NCBI GenBank assembly: GCA_014084085.1
Contig: NPFB01000059.1
Location: 140,009-199,921 of the forward strand
Reading direction: 5' to 3'
Source: Hondaea fermentalgiana
Taxonomy: Eukaryota > Sar > Bigyra > Thraustochytrida > Thraustochytriidae
DNA: 59,913 nucleotides
In this document: piece by piece, positions 1 to 10,058 of the stretch
Numbering within the stretch: position 1 is the stretch's first letter
How the letters are laid out: each line of letters opens with the position of its first letter
Made by a program: the position numbers and the translations under genes
Notes under the pieces: model-generated
What the model was told of the DNA's origin: nothing
Databases searched by the model: none
What the model saw: the letters and a program-made list of their open reading frames with translations, nothing else

Positions 1-489
1 GGAGCGGCGCCTCGCCCGCTCGGTCTCGGCCCGCCGCGCGCTCGCACGCACGCGCGCCGCCGCCGCTTCCGCGCTCAAGGTTCTGCCTCTCTGTGCACGT
101 GGCACGCATTGCAAGCACGGTATCCAAGGCCCGCCCTCCAGCGAACCCTTTGCGCGCACTCGAGGGGAGGAGCGTTGGGGGCCGAAAGCACGGCAAGTTG
201 TGCAGCAAAGCACGGGCTCGGCTTCGAGCGGGGCGATTCCGACGCGGTATGGCTCTTGGCTCTCGCTGTTATGGAGAATTAGCTGCGTCTTGTGCTTTCG
301 TCAAACGTTGTTGGCGACGATTGTAGCTTGGAAGGAAATTGATAGCAGCAGCAGGAGCAGGAGGATGTCCAGAGGAGTTGGTGCACGTGAACTCTTGGGC
401 GCGTCGAGAGAACTGACGAAGACGTGGGTTTTTGGTTTTACGGGCAAGCAATAATGATGGTGATTGTGGATGAGAGGGGGTTCGATAAG
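1..489. other. GC-rich left edge, no gene seen
   Basis: Only short overlapping frames of low-complexity composition occur here. No start, domain or splice pattern supports a gene. It lies 3' of the minus-strand protease-like gene and may include the promoter of a gene beyond the window. Confidence 0.5.
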
Positions 490-1386
490 TTATGGTGAAG
501 ATGTGGAGTTGGTGTTGGGGAGCGTGGCGACGAAGTCAGCGAGCTCGGAGGCGGGAATCACAGCGGTGAGCTGGGGCAGCTCGAGGCGCTCGGCAAGCTC
601 TGGGGTGAGAATGCCCTCGATCATTCCCACAAGACCGCCCGTTGCCTGGACCGCGCCGCCACACATTCCTGGTTCGAGCGGCTCGGATGTGGCAACGAGG
701 ATTTGCGGCGCCGTGATATGAACGCCTCCCTGGGCCATGACTTGTAAAGTCTCATTGATGGCAAAAATACCGCCAATCCTGGCGGGCATACTTTTCGACA
801 CATCTTGGTCGTCTTCCATACGCGGTTCGACAGTCTGGCCATGGCATAGGACTTCGTCGCCAGGCTCGGGACTCGCCATCGCAGAGGAAGCAAAATCGAA
901 AGGGACGAGCGCGTGTTTCTCCAAGAAGGCACGCGCTTCGTTGTCATTTTCAAAGTCTACTGCAGCAAGATCGCGAGACTCATGCTTGGAGACCGCGTCA
1001 TGTTTCATTTCGAGCTCGTCGAGTACACTACCACTTTCGTCAAGGACTTGGAGCACAATCTTGACCTCGTCAGGCCGTACATGGTGCATCCACGCGGTTG
1101 GACCGTCCTCGGGTCCGCAATAGTGAGGAAGGCTGGCAGGATCGACGTTGTGCAGCGAGGTGAGCACGGTGAGCGCACCGTCGCGGCGCGCTGTCAAGAT
1201 TCCCGAGGCGCGTCCAAGAATCTCATAGTCCTTCATGCCAAAGGCTGGCTTAAAGAACCACGAATGCAAGCTCAGCGTGCAATGACCAGCGGCCTCTTTG
1301 CACGTCGTGCTCAGTCCTCGTTGCCCGAGCCTGCGTGGAGCAGCGCCAGGCGTCAGCAGCGCGCGAGCTGCGGCCAAGAGCGCCAT
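490..1386 (-). CDS. Trypsin-fold (PA clan) protease-like protein with Cys nucleophile, probably mitochondrial
   Basis: The protein is 298 residues from the chosen start. The first ~28 residues are rich in Ala, Leu and Arg with no acidic residue, like a mitochondrial presequence; an in-frame ATG 49 codons upstream (1533) gives an unconvincing extension, so the start at 1386 is preferred. A PA-clan triad can be read in order: His79 in TSLHNV, Asp139 in RDLAAVDF and Cys242 in EPGMCGGAV, the last replacing the usual GxSGG. Gly-Gly after the nucleophile and the hydrophobic strand that follows (LVGMIEG) fit the second beta-barrel. The family is known to cleave proteins with Ser or, less often, Cys. 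Whether this one is active is inference. No PDZ domain is visible, unlike HtrA. It is divergent from the mutase gene across about 1.1 kb. Confidence 0.62.
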   Translation of the reverse strand: MALLAAARALLTPGAAPRRLGQRGLSTTCKEAAGHCTLSLHSWFFKPAFGMKDYEILGRASGILTARRDGALTVLTSLHNVDPASLPHYCGPEDGPTAWMHHVRPDEVKIVLQVLDESGSVLDELEMKHDAVSKHESRDLAAVDFENDNEARAFLEKHALVPFDFASSAMASPEPGDEVLCHGQTVEPRMEDDQDVSKSMPARIGGIFAINETLQVMAQGGVHITAPQILVATSEPLEPGMCGGAVQATGGLVGMIEGILTPELAERLELPQLTAVIPASELADFVATLPNTNSTSSP

Positions 1387-2531
1387 GCTGCGCGCCCCCT
1401 GCTTTTCGATGTCGGAACACTCCACGTCCTCGACCGGTCGCGCACGCGGTGCTGTCTGCGCGCCCCGCGCGGACGGCTCTTCTGCTCGTTCGCTGGTGCC
1501 TTTGCGCTCCAAGCGTACCACGCAGTTTTGCACGACGCCCTCTTTCCTCTTTCTGCTGAGAACAATGTCGTGGCCACGTTCGCCGCGTTCTCAGATTTGA
1601 GCAAGTTCATCACGGTGCAAGATCTACGACCATTTTGCTGGCGCTCGGCTTGGCTCGGACCATCCATCCATCCACCCATCGTCAAATGGCGGTAGGCCTA
1701 GAAGCAATCCTTGCAAAGGTGAAGATAGCCTTGCCGGCGGGAAGTGAGACGAAGAGGTTAAACAGAGACGAGTGGGCTGGGCTGACATGACAATGCGAAG
1801 GTGATTTATACCCGCAAGCAGCCTCAATCAAATCCCCCGTGATCAAAATTGTAAAAATTCACGCAGTGTAGGTATACGCATTCTGATCGTTCGTCGCCGA
1901 AATAATAAGAACAAGAATTACCGCCCGCATCGACATTCCCCCCCCATTTCTAATATCAACTCCACTCGACCCCGTTCGCACCGCACTTGCTACTCCTCAC
2001 CCCATCATACCTTATAGAAAAGAAATCTTCTGCATCCAAACGTGCCGGGGCGATCCTCCTTGCTCGCTCGCTCGCTCATGGCGTTGTGGTGCCGGGACAA
2101 GCAGCCAACCATGCCGCTGCCGATGCCTGCCGCCAGCGGGACGCGGAACGAGAAAGAGACCTATGGGTGCCGCGAAAGGGCCCCATTTTAGTCCGACGGC
2201 ACGGGAAAGGCGCGAAGATTGCGAGGCATGTCCGCACGCACAGCGGGCAAACCCGAATCGCGCCAGAGACCCTTCGCGGCCGTGCGGCTCGAGCGCGCGC
2301 GCGGCGTCGCCCACGTCCGGAGCGCCCTCGCGGCCCGCCCCTCCCTCGCTCGCCCGCTCGCCCGCGGAGCCGCTCGACCGACCCGCGCGCTCGTCCGGGA
2401 CGCGCCAGTTCCTGTTTGCAGGGCCTGCTCGAGGCCGTCAACGTGGAGGCCGAGGCCGACGTCGAGGTCCGGCCTTAGACGTGGCGCGCTTGCAGAGCAG
2501 AACAGAGCCGTAGACTCGAGGAGAAAAGACA
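1387..2531. other. Intergenic region between divergent genes
   Basis: This stretch separates the protease-like gene (minus) from the mutase gene (plus). It must hold both promoters. Overlapping GC-rich frames at about 2000-2530 are low in complexity and none is convincing. A short run of C (about 1940-1947) is visible. Confidence 0.45.
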
Positions 2532-4805
2532 ATGCAGGTGGGGTCCAGGATGCAGAACGCGTCGCTCGCCGCGGCCGCGCGGAGGCGCAGCGGAAACCCT
2601 GTCGGAAAGCATGTCCGCGCCTTTGCGACCCGCGCAGAGAAGCTGGAGGAGTGGAAGACGCTCGCGACCAAGGAGCTTCGCGGAGAAAAGCTGGAAAACC
2701 TGACCAAGCTGACCCCGGAGGGCATCAAGGTGAAGCCCATGTACACGTGGGACGACATGCAAGATGTCGAGGAGCCGTCGCCGCCCGGCGTGTACCCGTA
2801 CACGCGCGGACCGCGCGCGACAATGTACACCCATCGCCCCTGGACGGTCCGTCAGTATGCCGGTTTTTCGACCGCAGAGGAGAGCAACCGGTTTTACCGG
2901 GCCAACGTAGCGGCCGGCCAGCAGGGTCTGAGTGTGGCCTTTGATCTGGCCACCCACCGCGGATACGACTCGGACCACCCCCGCGTGGTGGGTGACGTGG
3001 GTATGGCCGGTGTCGCAATTGACTCTGTGGAGGACATGAAGATTCTCTTTGACGGCATTCCTCTCGACAAGATGTCTGTGTCGATGACGATGAACGGCGC
3101 CGTGCTGCCCACCATGGCCTTTTACATTGTTGCCGCCGAGGAGCAAGGTGTGGACTCGACCAAGCTTTCTGGTACCATTCAAAACGATATCCTCAAGGAG
3201 TACATGGTGCGTAACACCTTCATTTACCCGCCGCAGCCTTCGATGCGCAGCATTGCTGACATTTTCGGTTTCACGAACGTGCACATGCCGCGCTTCAACA
3301 GTGTGAGTATCTCAGGCTACCACATGCAGGAGGCCGGCGCAGATTCCAAGCTCGAACTTGCCTTTACCATTGCCGACGGCATGGAGTACGTGAACACGGC
3401 GCGGGCTGCAGGCCTCGACGTCGACAAGGTTGCGCCGCGCCTGAGCTTCTTCTTTGCGATTGGCATGAACTTTTACATGGAGATTGCCAAGCTGCGCGCC
3501 GCGCGCAAGCTCTGGGCGCACATGATGCACGACCGCCTGGGCGCCAAGGACCCCAAGTCGTGGCTCCTGCGCACGCATTGCCAGACCTCGGGCTACTCGC
3601 TGACCGAACAGGACCCGTACAATAACGTAATCCGCACGACTGTGGAGGCGATGGCTGCTACCTTTGGCGGCACGCAGAGTCTGCACACGAACGCTCTTGA
3701 CGAGGCGCTTGGCCTGCCCACGAATTTTTCGGCCCGCATTGCACGTAACACGCAGCTGATCATCCAGGAGGAGACCGGCATGACCGGCGTCGCGGACCCT
3801 TGGGGTGGCTCGTACCTGATTGAGAACCTCACGGACGAGCTCTACACGGAAGCGCTCAAGATTATCGACGAGGTCTCAGAGCTGGGCGGCATGGCCAAGG
3901 CTATCGAGTCCGGCATGCCCAAAATGCGCATTGAGGAGTCGGCAGCGCGCAAGCAGGCTCGCATCGACAGTGGCCAGGACGTGATTGTTGGCGTGAACAA
4001 GTACGTCCCCAAGGATGTCGAGGGTGTCGAGGTACTGAGCATCGACAACACGCAGGTGCGCAAGTCGCAAGTGGAGCGTGTGCAAAAGCTGCGCGCTGAG
4101 CGCGACGAGGCCAAGGCTCAGGCTGCCCTTGATAAGCTTACCGAGAGCGCCGCCATGACGGAGTCTACCTCGGCAGGCGATCACCCGATGAACTTGCTGA
4201 ACCTTGCCGTGGAGGCCGCGCGCGTGCGTTGCACGCTGGGAGAAATCTCTTCGGCCTTGGAGAAGGTCTGGGGTCGCCATGTCCCGGAATCGAGCGTGGT
4301 GCAGGGTGCCTACCGTTCCGAGTACGCTTCGAGCACTGGTGACATGAACAAGGAGTTTGACGAGTCCGTCAAGAAGGTCGAGGAGTTTGCCCAAGAGCAC
4401 GGTCGCCGGCCGCGTCTCTTGGTGGCCAAGATGGGCCAGGATGGCCACGACCGTGGCGGCAAGATTATTGCCAGCGGCTTTAGTGATCTCGGCTGGGATG
4501 TCGATGTTTCTGCGCTCTTTTCCACGCCCGAAGAAATCGCTGCCCAGGCGATTGACGCTGATGTGCACTGCGTGGGCATGAGCTCGCAGGCCGCGGGTCA
4601 TAAGACGCTTGGCCCCGCGCTCATTGAGGCTCTCAAGGAGCGGGGCGCAGGCCACATTCTCGTGTGCGCTGGCGGCGTCATCCCGCCCAAGGACTACGAC
4701 TTTCTCTACGAGAAGGGTATTTGCGCCATCTTTGGTCCCGGCACCCGCATTCCCGTGGCCAGCAACAACCTCTTGGCTCAGATCAACGACACCAACCAGA
4801 GCTAA
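2532..4805 (+). CDS. MUT: Methylmalonyl-CoA mutase, mitochondrial
   Basis: This adenosylcobalamin-dependent enzyme interconverts (R)-methylmalonyl-CoA and succinyl-CoA in the mitochondrial matrix, the last step of propionate, odd-chain fatty acid and branched amino acid breakdown. At 757 residues it matches the single-chain mitochondrial type. The first ~30 residues are basic and Ala-rich; Met1 (2532) or Met7 could start it. The TIM-barrel substrate domain begins near residue 60 with the family pattern YPYTRGP. The C-terminal B12 domain carries DGHDRGG at 637-643; Asp637, His639 (cobalt ligand) and Gly642 are all present, followed by the conserved [11 protein letters not shown]. The frame is open throughout, so no intron is needed. 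No partner gene (epimerase, MMAA-type GTPase, propionyl-CoA carboxylase) is in the window. Confidence 0.97.
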   Translation: MQVGSRMQNASLAAAARRRSGNPVGKHVRAFATRAEKLEEWKTLATKELRGEKLENLTKLTPEGIKVKPMYTWDDMQDVEEPSPPGVYPYTRGPRATMYTHRPWTVRQYAGFSTAEESNRFYRANVAAGQQGLSVAFDLATHRGYDSDHPRVVGDVGMAGVAIDSVEDMKILFDGIPLDKMSVSMTMNGAVLPTMAFYIVAAEEQGVDSTKLSGTIQNDILKEYMVRNTFIYPPQPSMRSIADIFGFTNVHMPRFNSVSISGYHMQEAGADSKLELAFTIADGMEYVNTARAAGLDVDKVAPRLSFFFAIGMNFYMEIAKLRAARKLWAHMMHDRLGAKDPKSWLLRTHCQTSGYSLTEQDPYNNVIRTTVEAMAATFGGTQSLHTNALDEALGLPTNFSARIARNTQLIIQEETGMTGVADPWGGSYLIENLTDELYTEALKIIDEVSELGGMAKAIESGMPKMRIEESAARKQARIDSGQDVIVGVNKYVPKDVEGVEVLSIDNTQVRKSQVERVQKLRAERDEAKAQAALDKLTESAAMTESTSAGDHPMNLLNLAVEAARVRCTLGEISSALEKVWGRHVPESSVVQGAYRSEYASSTGDMNKEFDESVKKVEEFAQEHGRRPRLLVAKMGQDGHDRGGKIIASGFSDLGWDVDVSALFSTPEEIAAQAIDADVHCVGMSSQAAGHKTLGPALIEALKERGAGHILVCAGGVIPPKDYDFLYEKGICAIFGPGTRIPVASNNLLAQINDTNQS

Positions 4806-7624
4806 AGTGAGGCAAAGTGTCCTTTTTTTTTTTTCTTCTTCTTTTTCCTTTTTTCTGAAAGCGTTGCCTGCTTTCGCGTGCCCTTTTCTTGTTTTTTTTC
4901 AACGAGTAAGCTTCAGGTCCCCCCCTTTACCCGTCATACTACCGTCACTGATCCCGGGAAGTTCTGAGGCTTGAGATAATGAGCGCGCAGAGTTCTCGAC
5001 ATGACCGCAATTCGTGCGCATGCTCTCGCAGAAAGCTGACTGACTGTGACGTCGTCCTTGGGCCCTTGGAACTCACAACGTGAGATTACGCCGCTTTCGT
5101 CAAGAACACGACGTCTTTAATGATAAGAATTAGAGTGGGCCAAAGGCTTGGGCAAGGGCCTGGGGCAAGCAGGGGCTCTGGTCAAGGGCTTGGGCACGAG
5201 CCTGGACACGATCTCAATACAGTGGACAGACTCCAGCCTGCAGCTCCAGCACAGCTGCCCTTTTCAGCAGACCTTTGACTCCAGCCATTCTCACTGTCTG
5301 TCAGTAGAGCGTTGACTCCAGCCACGCCATCTTCAGCCCGTCGTGTCGCTCGTGGGGCTCTTGCGTGCGTTGATACGTGCACCGCGAATTGTTCGCTTTC
5401 GACGGCGCTCTTCACCTCAGCGTGCGGCAGGCCCTCCTTCCCTCCCTCCCTCCCTCCCTCCCTCCACGCGTCCATCCACCTGCAGCAGGCTGCGAAAGGC
5501 ATGTCGCAGCCGCCTCCGCACCGCTGGCGGGGCTGCATTCCGCTGCCGCAGTTGATATCATGGGCAGCGGGGGTGGCCAGAGCGCTGTTTCAGTAGACCC
5601 GCCGAGCTCGCGGTTGGGGGCCCCTGGGGCCCCCGATTGAATCTCGGGAGAATCTCGCGGAGAAATTGAGCGCGGCAGGCGCGGCGTTTGCGGGCCAGGC
5701 GGGCGGCTGCGGGAAATCTTTTCGTGAGGACGGGTGAGGTCCGCAGAGGGCGGGGAAAGCTGTAGGACCAGCGGCACATCCTACAGCTGCTGTGTCGGCC
5801 CCGCAGCGGAGGGAAGAAAGGCGCGACAAGCGCGTACTCGTGGGTCAGGGGCGCGCGGCGCGGCGGGGTGCGGGGGCGTGCAGCGTACTGGCCGGGGCAA
5901 GGCGGAGGGCGCTGCGGGCGCGGGGGCGCAGTGGAGACGCAGAAGGGCACTCGTTTCGAGGGCCTGACCGCACCGGCCAGCGGGGTGGAAAGACTCGAAA
6001 GACGCGGCCTCGCCAGACCCCGAAAAGGCCTCGCGGCGCGAGCGAGGACGCGCGCAGCAAGGGCGCGGGCCCCGGGGCGGCGTGCGTGCGCGTGCGTGCG
6101 TGCGTGCGAGCGTGCGAGCGAGCGAGCGAGCGTGCGTTCGGAGAGCGAGCGCGCGCAGACGCGTGGAAGCAGCGGCCAAACGCAGCAATAAACAAAGCAA
6201 CATGTCGGCCGGCGGCGCGATGATGGTGCAGAGTCGCGCGACAACGACGACCGCGACGACGACGACAACGACAACGACGACGACGATGAGAGCGACGGCG
6301 GCGGCGAGGGAGAAGGCGGGAAACGAAAGCGTGGCGTCGACGGCGATGAACGCGGCGGCGATGTCGATGTCGAGCAGCAACGGCGCGAAGACGGCGCGAG
6401 GTAGCCCGGTGTGCGTGCTTAAGCGAACACAGGGGACGGAAGCAGGGCCGCGAGAAAACGTTCTTATTAGACTGCCGCTGCCCGCGCCTCTCGTCAAGGC
6501 CAAGGTCGCGCCCAAGAACGAGGGCGGGATCGGGAAACCCTCGCAAGCTGGTGCGGTTGCCACCGCTGCCGGCAGGCGGAGGTTTGCGCGACAGCTCCGG
6601 ACAACGCGAACCGTTTCCACTCGGAACCTCCCGATCGTACTGCCCATGCAAAAGCTCTAAATGCACGATTATTTCCCGAGACATACAGGATTTCGGCGCC
6701 CAGCGGCTCGGGAAACTCGGAACGTAGCATGAGCGCTGTGGCGCGAAGCGTCTGGAGCTGCCGTTCGCGTCAGCGTTGCGATTGTTGCGATTGGCGAGAG
6801 TCGATCGTTTCAAAAGACGTTGTTCGTCCGTTCGTCAGTTGCACAGGTGGAGACATGAGTTCCTCCTCCTAGCGCCCTTATTTGTTCTCTCTTGCATGAC
6901 AGAGAACGCCCGCAAGGTATGGAGCTGCCCAAACAGGCATGCACGCACGACCTTTTCTTTTTTTACAATTTTCATTTTCTAGCGAGCGGAAAGGCATACC
7001 ACATACATGCAGCCAGCCCGCTCGCCTCTTTGTCCTGTTTGGAGCGAGAAATTGTAGCACACGTTCGTGACCTCCTTTTCTTTCACCTCTCAGCACACAC
7101 ACGCACACATACAAGTCATTTTACATTTTTGCGTTATTTGATACGTTTCTCGTGAAGAAAGCTCGGGAGAGAGGTTTCTGAGGTAAATGACCTCACCAGG
7201 GAAAGATCATTGGAGCAGTAACTTCGAACGATACAGCTTTGGTCGACCTCGGGCACGCGTCAAAACTTTGTCAAGCACAGCATGCTATGTATGGCTCATC
7301 GTCAGTTTTCACCAAAGATTGGATTCAATTCCACGATGTGATTTTTCCTCGGGTACTGCATGCACAATGAACCCATGTTCGCGCCGCCTCTGTGAAAATC
7401 AACTTTTTGTGCGTTAGCGTGCGTCTCTTGGGATCTTCACCGATGATCGAGCAAAGATTTGACTTGTACTAGGTGTACTAGGCCTACACCTCTTTTGTAC
7501 GATGCCTCACCATTGCCTGTATGATACCAAACGATCAAGAAGACTCAACGTTTGGTAAAGCCAAAAGCGTGCAGTCGATTGTTGCCGGGCTCCTGATGAC
7601 CTTGTAACTCTTACGGAGGCCATC
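4806..7624. other. Long repeat-rich interval without a confident gene
   Basis: It starts with T-rich tracts just after the mutase stop. At about 5150-5330 there are imperfect short repeats (CAAGGGCTTGGGCA-like and TTGACTCCAGCC). At 5436-5463 there is a (CCCT)n run, and at about 6080-6135 GCGT/GCGA tetranucleotide runs. Many frames are open on both strands from 5550 to 6800 only because the DNA is GC-rich and repetitive. One acidic frame (6192-6404) has protein-like composition but no ATG; see findings. From 6900 to 7600 the DNA is more AT-rich and shows no gene. Confidence 0.5.
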
Positions 7625-8635
7625 ATGACCGGTACGGCCTTCATCAGAACCGAAACTTCGATGAGGCCAGGGTGCCGCCGCTTCTTGGCCGTCCGCCGCC
7701 TTCACTGCAGCGAGCAAGGCGCGCGGCAGTCGGCGATGGCGGCGACGCAAGCCGGGACGTGGGACGAGGATGCCACGCGCGAGTACGGCGTGTCGGTGTT
7801 CTACCAAGAAGGGGGCCGAAGCCAGCGTCGGCAGCTGCAGCTCATCGTGGACGCTTTCGGCGATGTCCTGAGGCCGAAGGCGCGGCTAGTCGACCTGGGC
7901 GGCGGCAGCGGTGCCTTTGCGGCGTTGCTGCGTCAGCACGTCGCCCCCGCTGACGTGCTGTGCGTGGATCCGTCGCCGGCCATGCTGGAGCAGGCGGCGC
8001 GTCGCGACGGCCTTCAAACGCTATGTGCCGACGCAGGCCAGTTCGCGGCGCTTCGCGGCTTCGACCGAGCGCCATGGCCTCACGCCGCGTCCGATGACGC
8101 CAAGCACGACGGCATGTATGACGGCGTGCTTATTAAGGAAGCTGTCCACCTGATTGGCACGATGTCGCAAATCAAGACCGTGTTTACCGGCCTCGCTGAG
8201 CAGCTCCGCCCCGGCGGGCGTCTCTGTATCCTTATGCGGGCACCAGAGCCCAAGTACCCGCTGACGGCGGCGGCTCGCGCCGCTTGGGAGCATGACACAC
8301 CGCCTTCCATGGTATCCGACGTTTGTGCGGCGATGCAGGCGAGCGGTCTTGTTGATGTTGGCCACGAGTCGAACAGCGAGCCTCTATACATGGACGAGAG
8401 CGCGTGGTTGGATATGATCCGCCATCGCATTTGGTCCATCTTCTCCGAGACCTACTTCCCCGGGCCCACGGCGCTGCAGCAGCTCGTGGTCGATACGGAG
8501 GAGCTGCTCTTGGAATGGCCGCGTCAACCGGATACGGGTCACCTGGTGATTGACGAAGAGTATGTTGTGATTTATGGGCGAGCCCCAGAGTCGAACCCTG
8601 CCAGCAAAACGTCAATGCAGCAGCAGGACGGCTGA
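7625..8635 (+). CDS. Class I SAM-dependent methyltransferase
   Basis: The product has 336 residues. Motif I of the Rossmann-fold methyltransferases is clear at 89-96 (VDLGGGSG), with the acidic end of strand 2 at Asp115 (VLCVDPSPAM) that would bind the ribose of S-adenosylmethionine. Later comes the LRPGGRLCI turn typical of ubiquinone/arsenite-type (Methyltransf_11 or 25) enzymes. The first ~38 residues are basic and could be an organelle presequence; a second Met at residue 38 is an alternative start. The substrate cannot be named from sequence. The gene is convergent with the TPR-like gene downstream, about 550 bp away. Confidence 0.82.
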   Translation: MTGTAFIRTETSMRPGCRRFLAVRRLHCSEQGARQSAMAATQAGTWDEDATREYGVSVFYQEGGRSQRRQLQLIVDAFGDVLRPKARLVDLGGGSGAFAALLRQHVAPADVLCVDPSPAMLEQAARRDGLQTLCADAGQFAALRGFDRAPWPHAASDDAKHDGMYDGVLIKEAVHLIGTMSQIKTVFTGLAEQLRPGGRLCILMRAPEPKYPLTAAARAAWEHDTPPSMVSDVCAAMQASGLVDVGHESNSEPLYMDESAWLDMIRHRIWSIFSETYFPGPTALQQLVVDTEELLLEWPRQPDTGHLVIDEEYVVIYGRAPESNPASKTSMQQQDG

Positions 8636-9182
8636 TTTAGTTAGCCTAGCTGGTCCGCGAGAGATGACTGCTCAAATTGAAAGATAATGTCATGAATCGA
8701 GTGCGGTTGCAGTTTTGCAGTGCATGAAAAGTAGAAAAAGTTAAAAGCATTCTCAAGAAAGTGACTGGGCTTTGTTGAATCGAAGTGAGCAGAGGGAAAA
8801 GAAAACTGACTTGTTTTCATGCTGCGCATGGCTCCTTTGTGATCATATAGGAAGTGATGGGCGGTCAAGACAGAGCCCCCAATCGATTCACATCAAAGAC
8901 AAAGACAAAGACAAACCGACGTTACTCATTCATCATACTGTATTACAAATGGCGCTGAGGTCAGGAAAAACCACGTTTGAAGCGAAACGTGGTCGGTGCA
9001 CCAAGAAGAGATTTTTTGATGGTATGCGACTCGCCGCTTGAGAGGGGAAAGCAAACTCTACACACATAGACACAAAGACACAGGAACAATCATGGCGCTT
9101 CTTCGCCAGCAAGAAGAAAGCGTGGCGAAGCCGGGCTGGGCTAGGCTGGGCTGGACTGGACTGGCCAAGGACAGCCCGCTCC
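8636..9182. other. Intergenic between convergent genes
   Basis: It contains the 3' ends of both neighbours, a short (CAAAGA)n microsatellite near 8896-8915 and a GGCTGGGCT-type short repeat near 9130-9165. No gene is seen. Confidence 0.5.
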
Positions 9183-10058
9183 TCAAACCTGAACGATGGT
9201 AAGACCACCATTGCGCTTGCGGAGACGCGTAACGTCTGCGGCAGCAAGCTTAGTCTCTTCGTGCTTGGGGCCCTTGAGACGCAGTTTGAGCAAGAAAGCC
9301 TGCTCTGCATGGTCAAGTGCGTCAACATAGTCGGGCTGAGGGCCGTCCTCGAGCAGGTGCGCAAGGCACTCGTGCGTCCAGGCCATTCCCTCTTCATCTG
9401 CCGTTTCCGCGCGAATGATGAGCACCTGCTCAAAAATTTCGCGGGCTCTCTCGGCGCAGTCGATGGCCTCCTCGAGGCACTTGTGGAACTCAAAGCCGCC
9501 AATGGCCAAGGCGCTCGCCTTGTCGCTCCAAACCTGCGCATATGTGTTGATGACGTTTGCGTACTGCGTGGAAACCTCTCCGTGGTGGAAGGATGTGCGG
9601 GCTGCCTTGGACTCCAAGAGTTCGAGGGCCTCATCAAGCTTGCCTGCGCGCAGCAGGCGGAGCGTCTTTCTGTCCAGGCCGCGCGACTTGTCAATCGTGG
9701 CGATGGGCTCCTCCTCTTCGTTGAAGCGCGCCGCGCGGATCGTGCGCAGGAGTCGCAGCCTAAATTTCCTCTTGGCCGCGATCCCGTCGCCAGGGATGTC
9801 GTTCGAGGACTTTTGCAGCGATTTCCGCAGGGGGCGAAACACGGACGAGAGGCCGTGCCTGAGCGACATGCGCATGCCGCCGGCGTTGCTCATGGACTTG
9901 GACGCGCCGCGCGAGCTGCTCAGGCGTCTCGGCGCCGCGTCCATGGCGTCCGCGGTCGGGTCCGTGGCGTCCGAGTCCGCGGCGCGCGGCTGGCGCAGCG
10001 ACCTCCTCCGCTCCAGCAGCAGCTCCGTCGTGGACAGTCCTCGCTCCAGAGGCATCAT
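9183..10058 (-). CDS. TPR-like helical protein, function unknown
   Basis: The product is 291 residues from the ATG at 10058 (Met-Met start); the open frame reaches 10235, but that extension is low in complexity. The first ~90 residues are basic and Ser/Arg-rich and look disordered. From about residue 125 on there are paired helices with spacing of the tetratricopeptide type, such as AGKLDEALELLESKA, then CLEEAIDCAERAREIFEQ and YVDALDHAEQAFLLKLRLKG. The last resembles kinesin-light-chain TPR units. Such proteins are normally protein-binding scaffolds. No catalytic motif is visible. The expression level and partner are unknown. Confidence 0.7.
   Translation of the reverse strand: MMPLERGLSTTELLLERRRSLRQPRAADSDATDPTADAMDAAPRRLSSSRGASKSMSNAGGMRMSLRHGLSSVFRPLRKSLQKSSNDIPGDGIAAKRKFRLRLLRTIRAARFNEEEEPIATIDKSRGLDRKTLRLLRAGKLDEALELLESKAARTSFHHGEVSTQYANVINTYAQVWSDKASALAIGGFEFHKCLEEAIDCAERAREIFEQVLIIRAETADEEGMAWTHECLAHLLEDGPQPDYVDALDHAEQAFLLKLRLKGPKHEETKLAAADVTRLRKRNGGLTIVQV

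Noticed and set aside
5845..6813. 322-codon minus-strand frame
   Set aside because: Made of repeated Arg/Ala/Thr/His codons from tetranucleotide repeats; equally long frames occur on the other strand.
8580..8605. T-arm-like sequence suggesting a tRNA on the minus strand
   Set aside because: Only a TTCGA-type loop is present; no acceptor or anticodon stem pairs, and the sequence lies inside the methyltransferase coding region.
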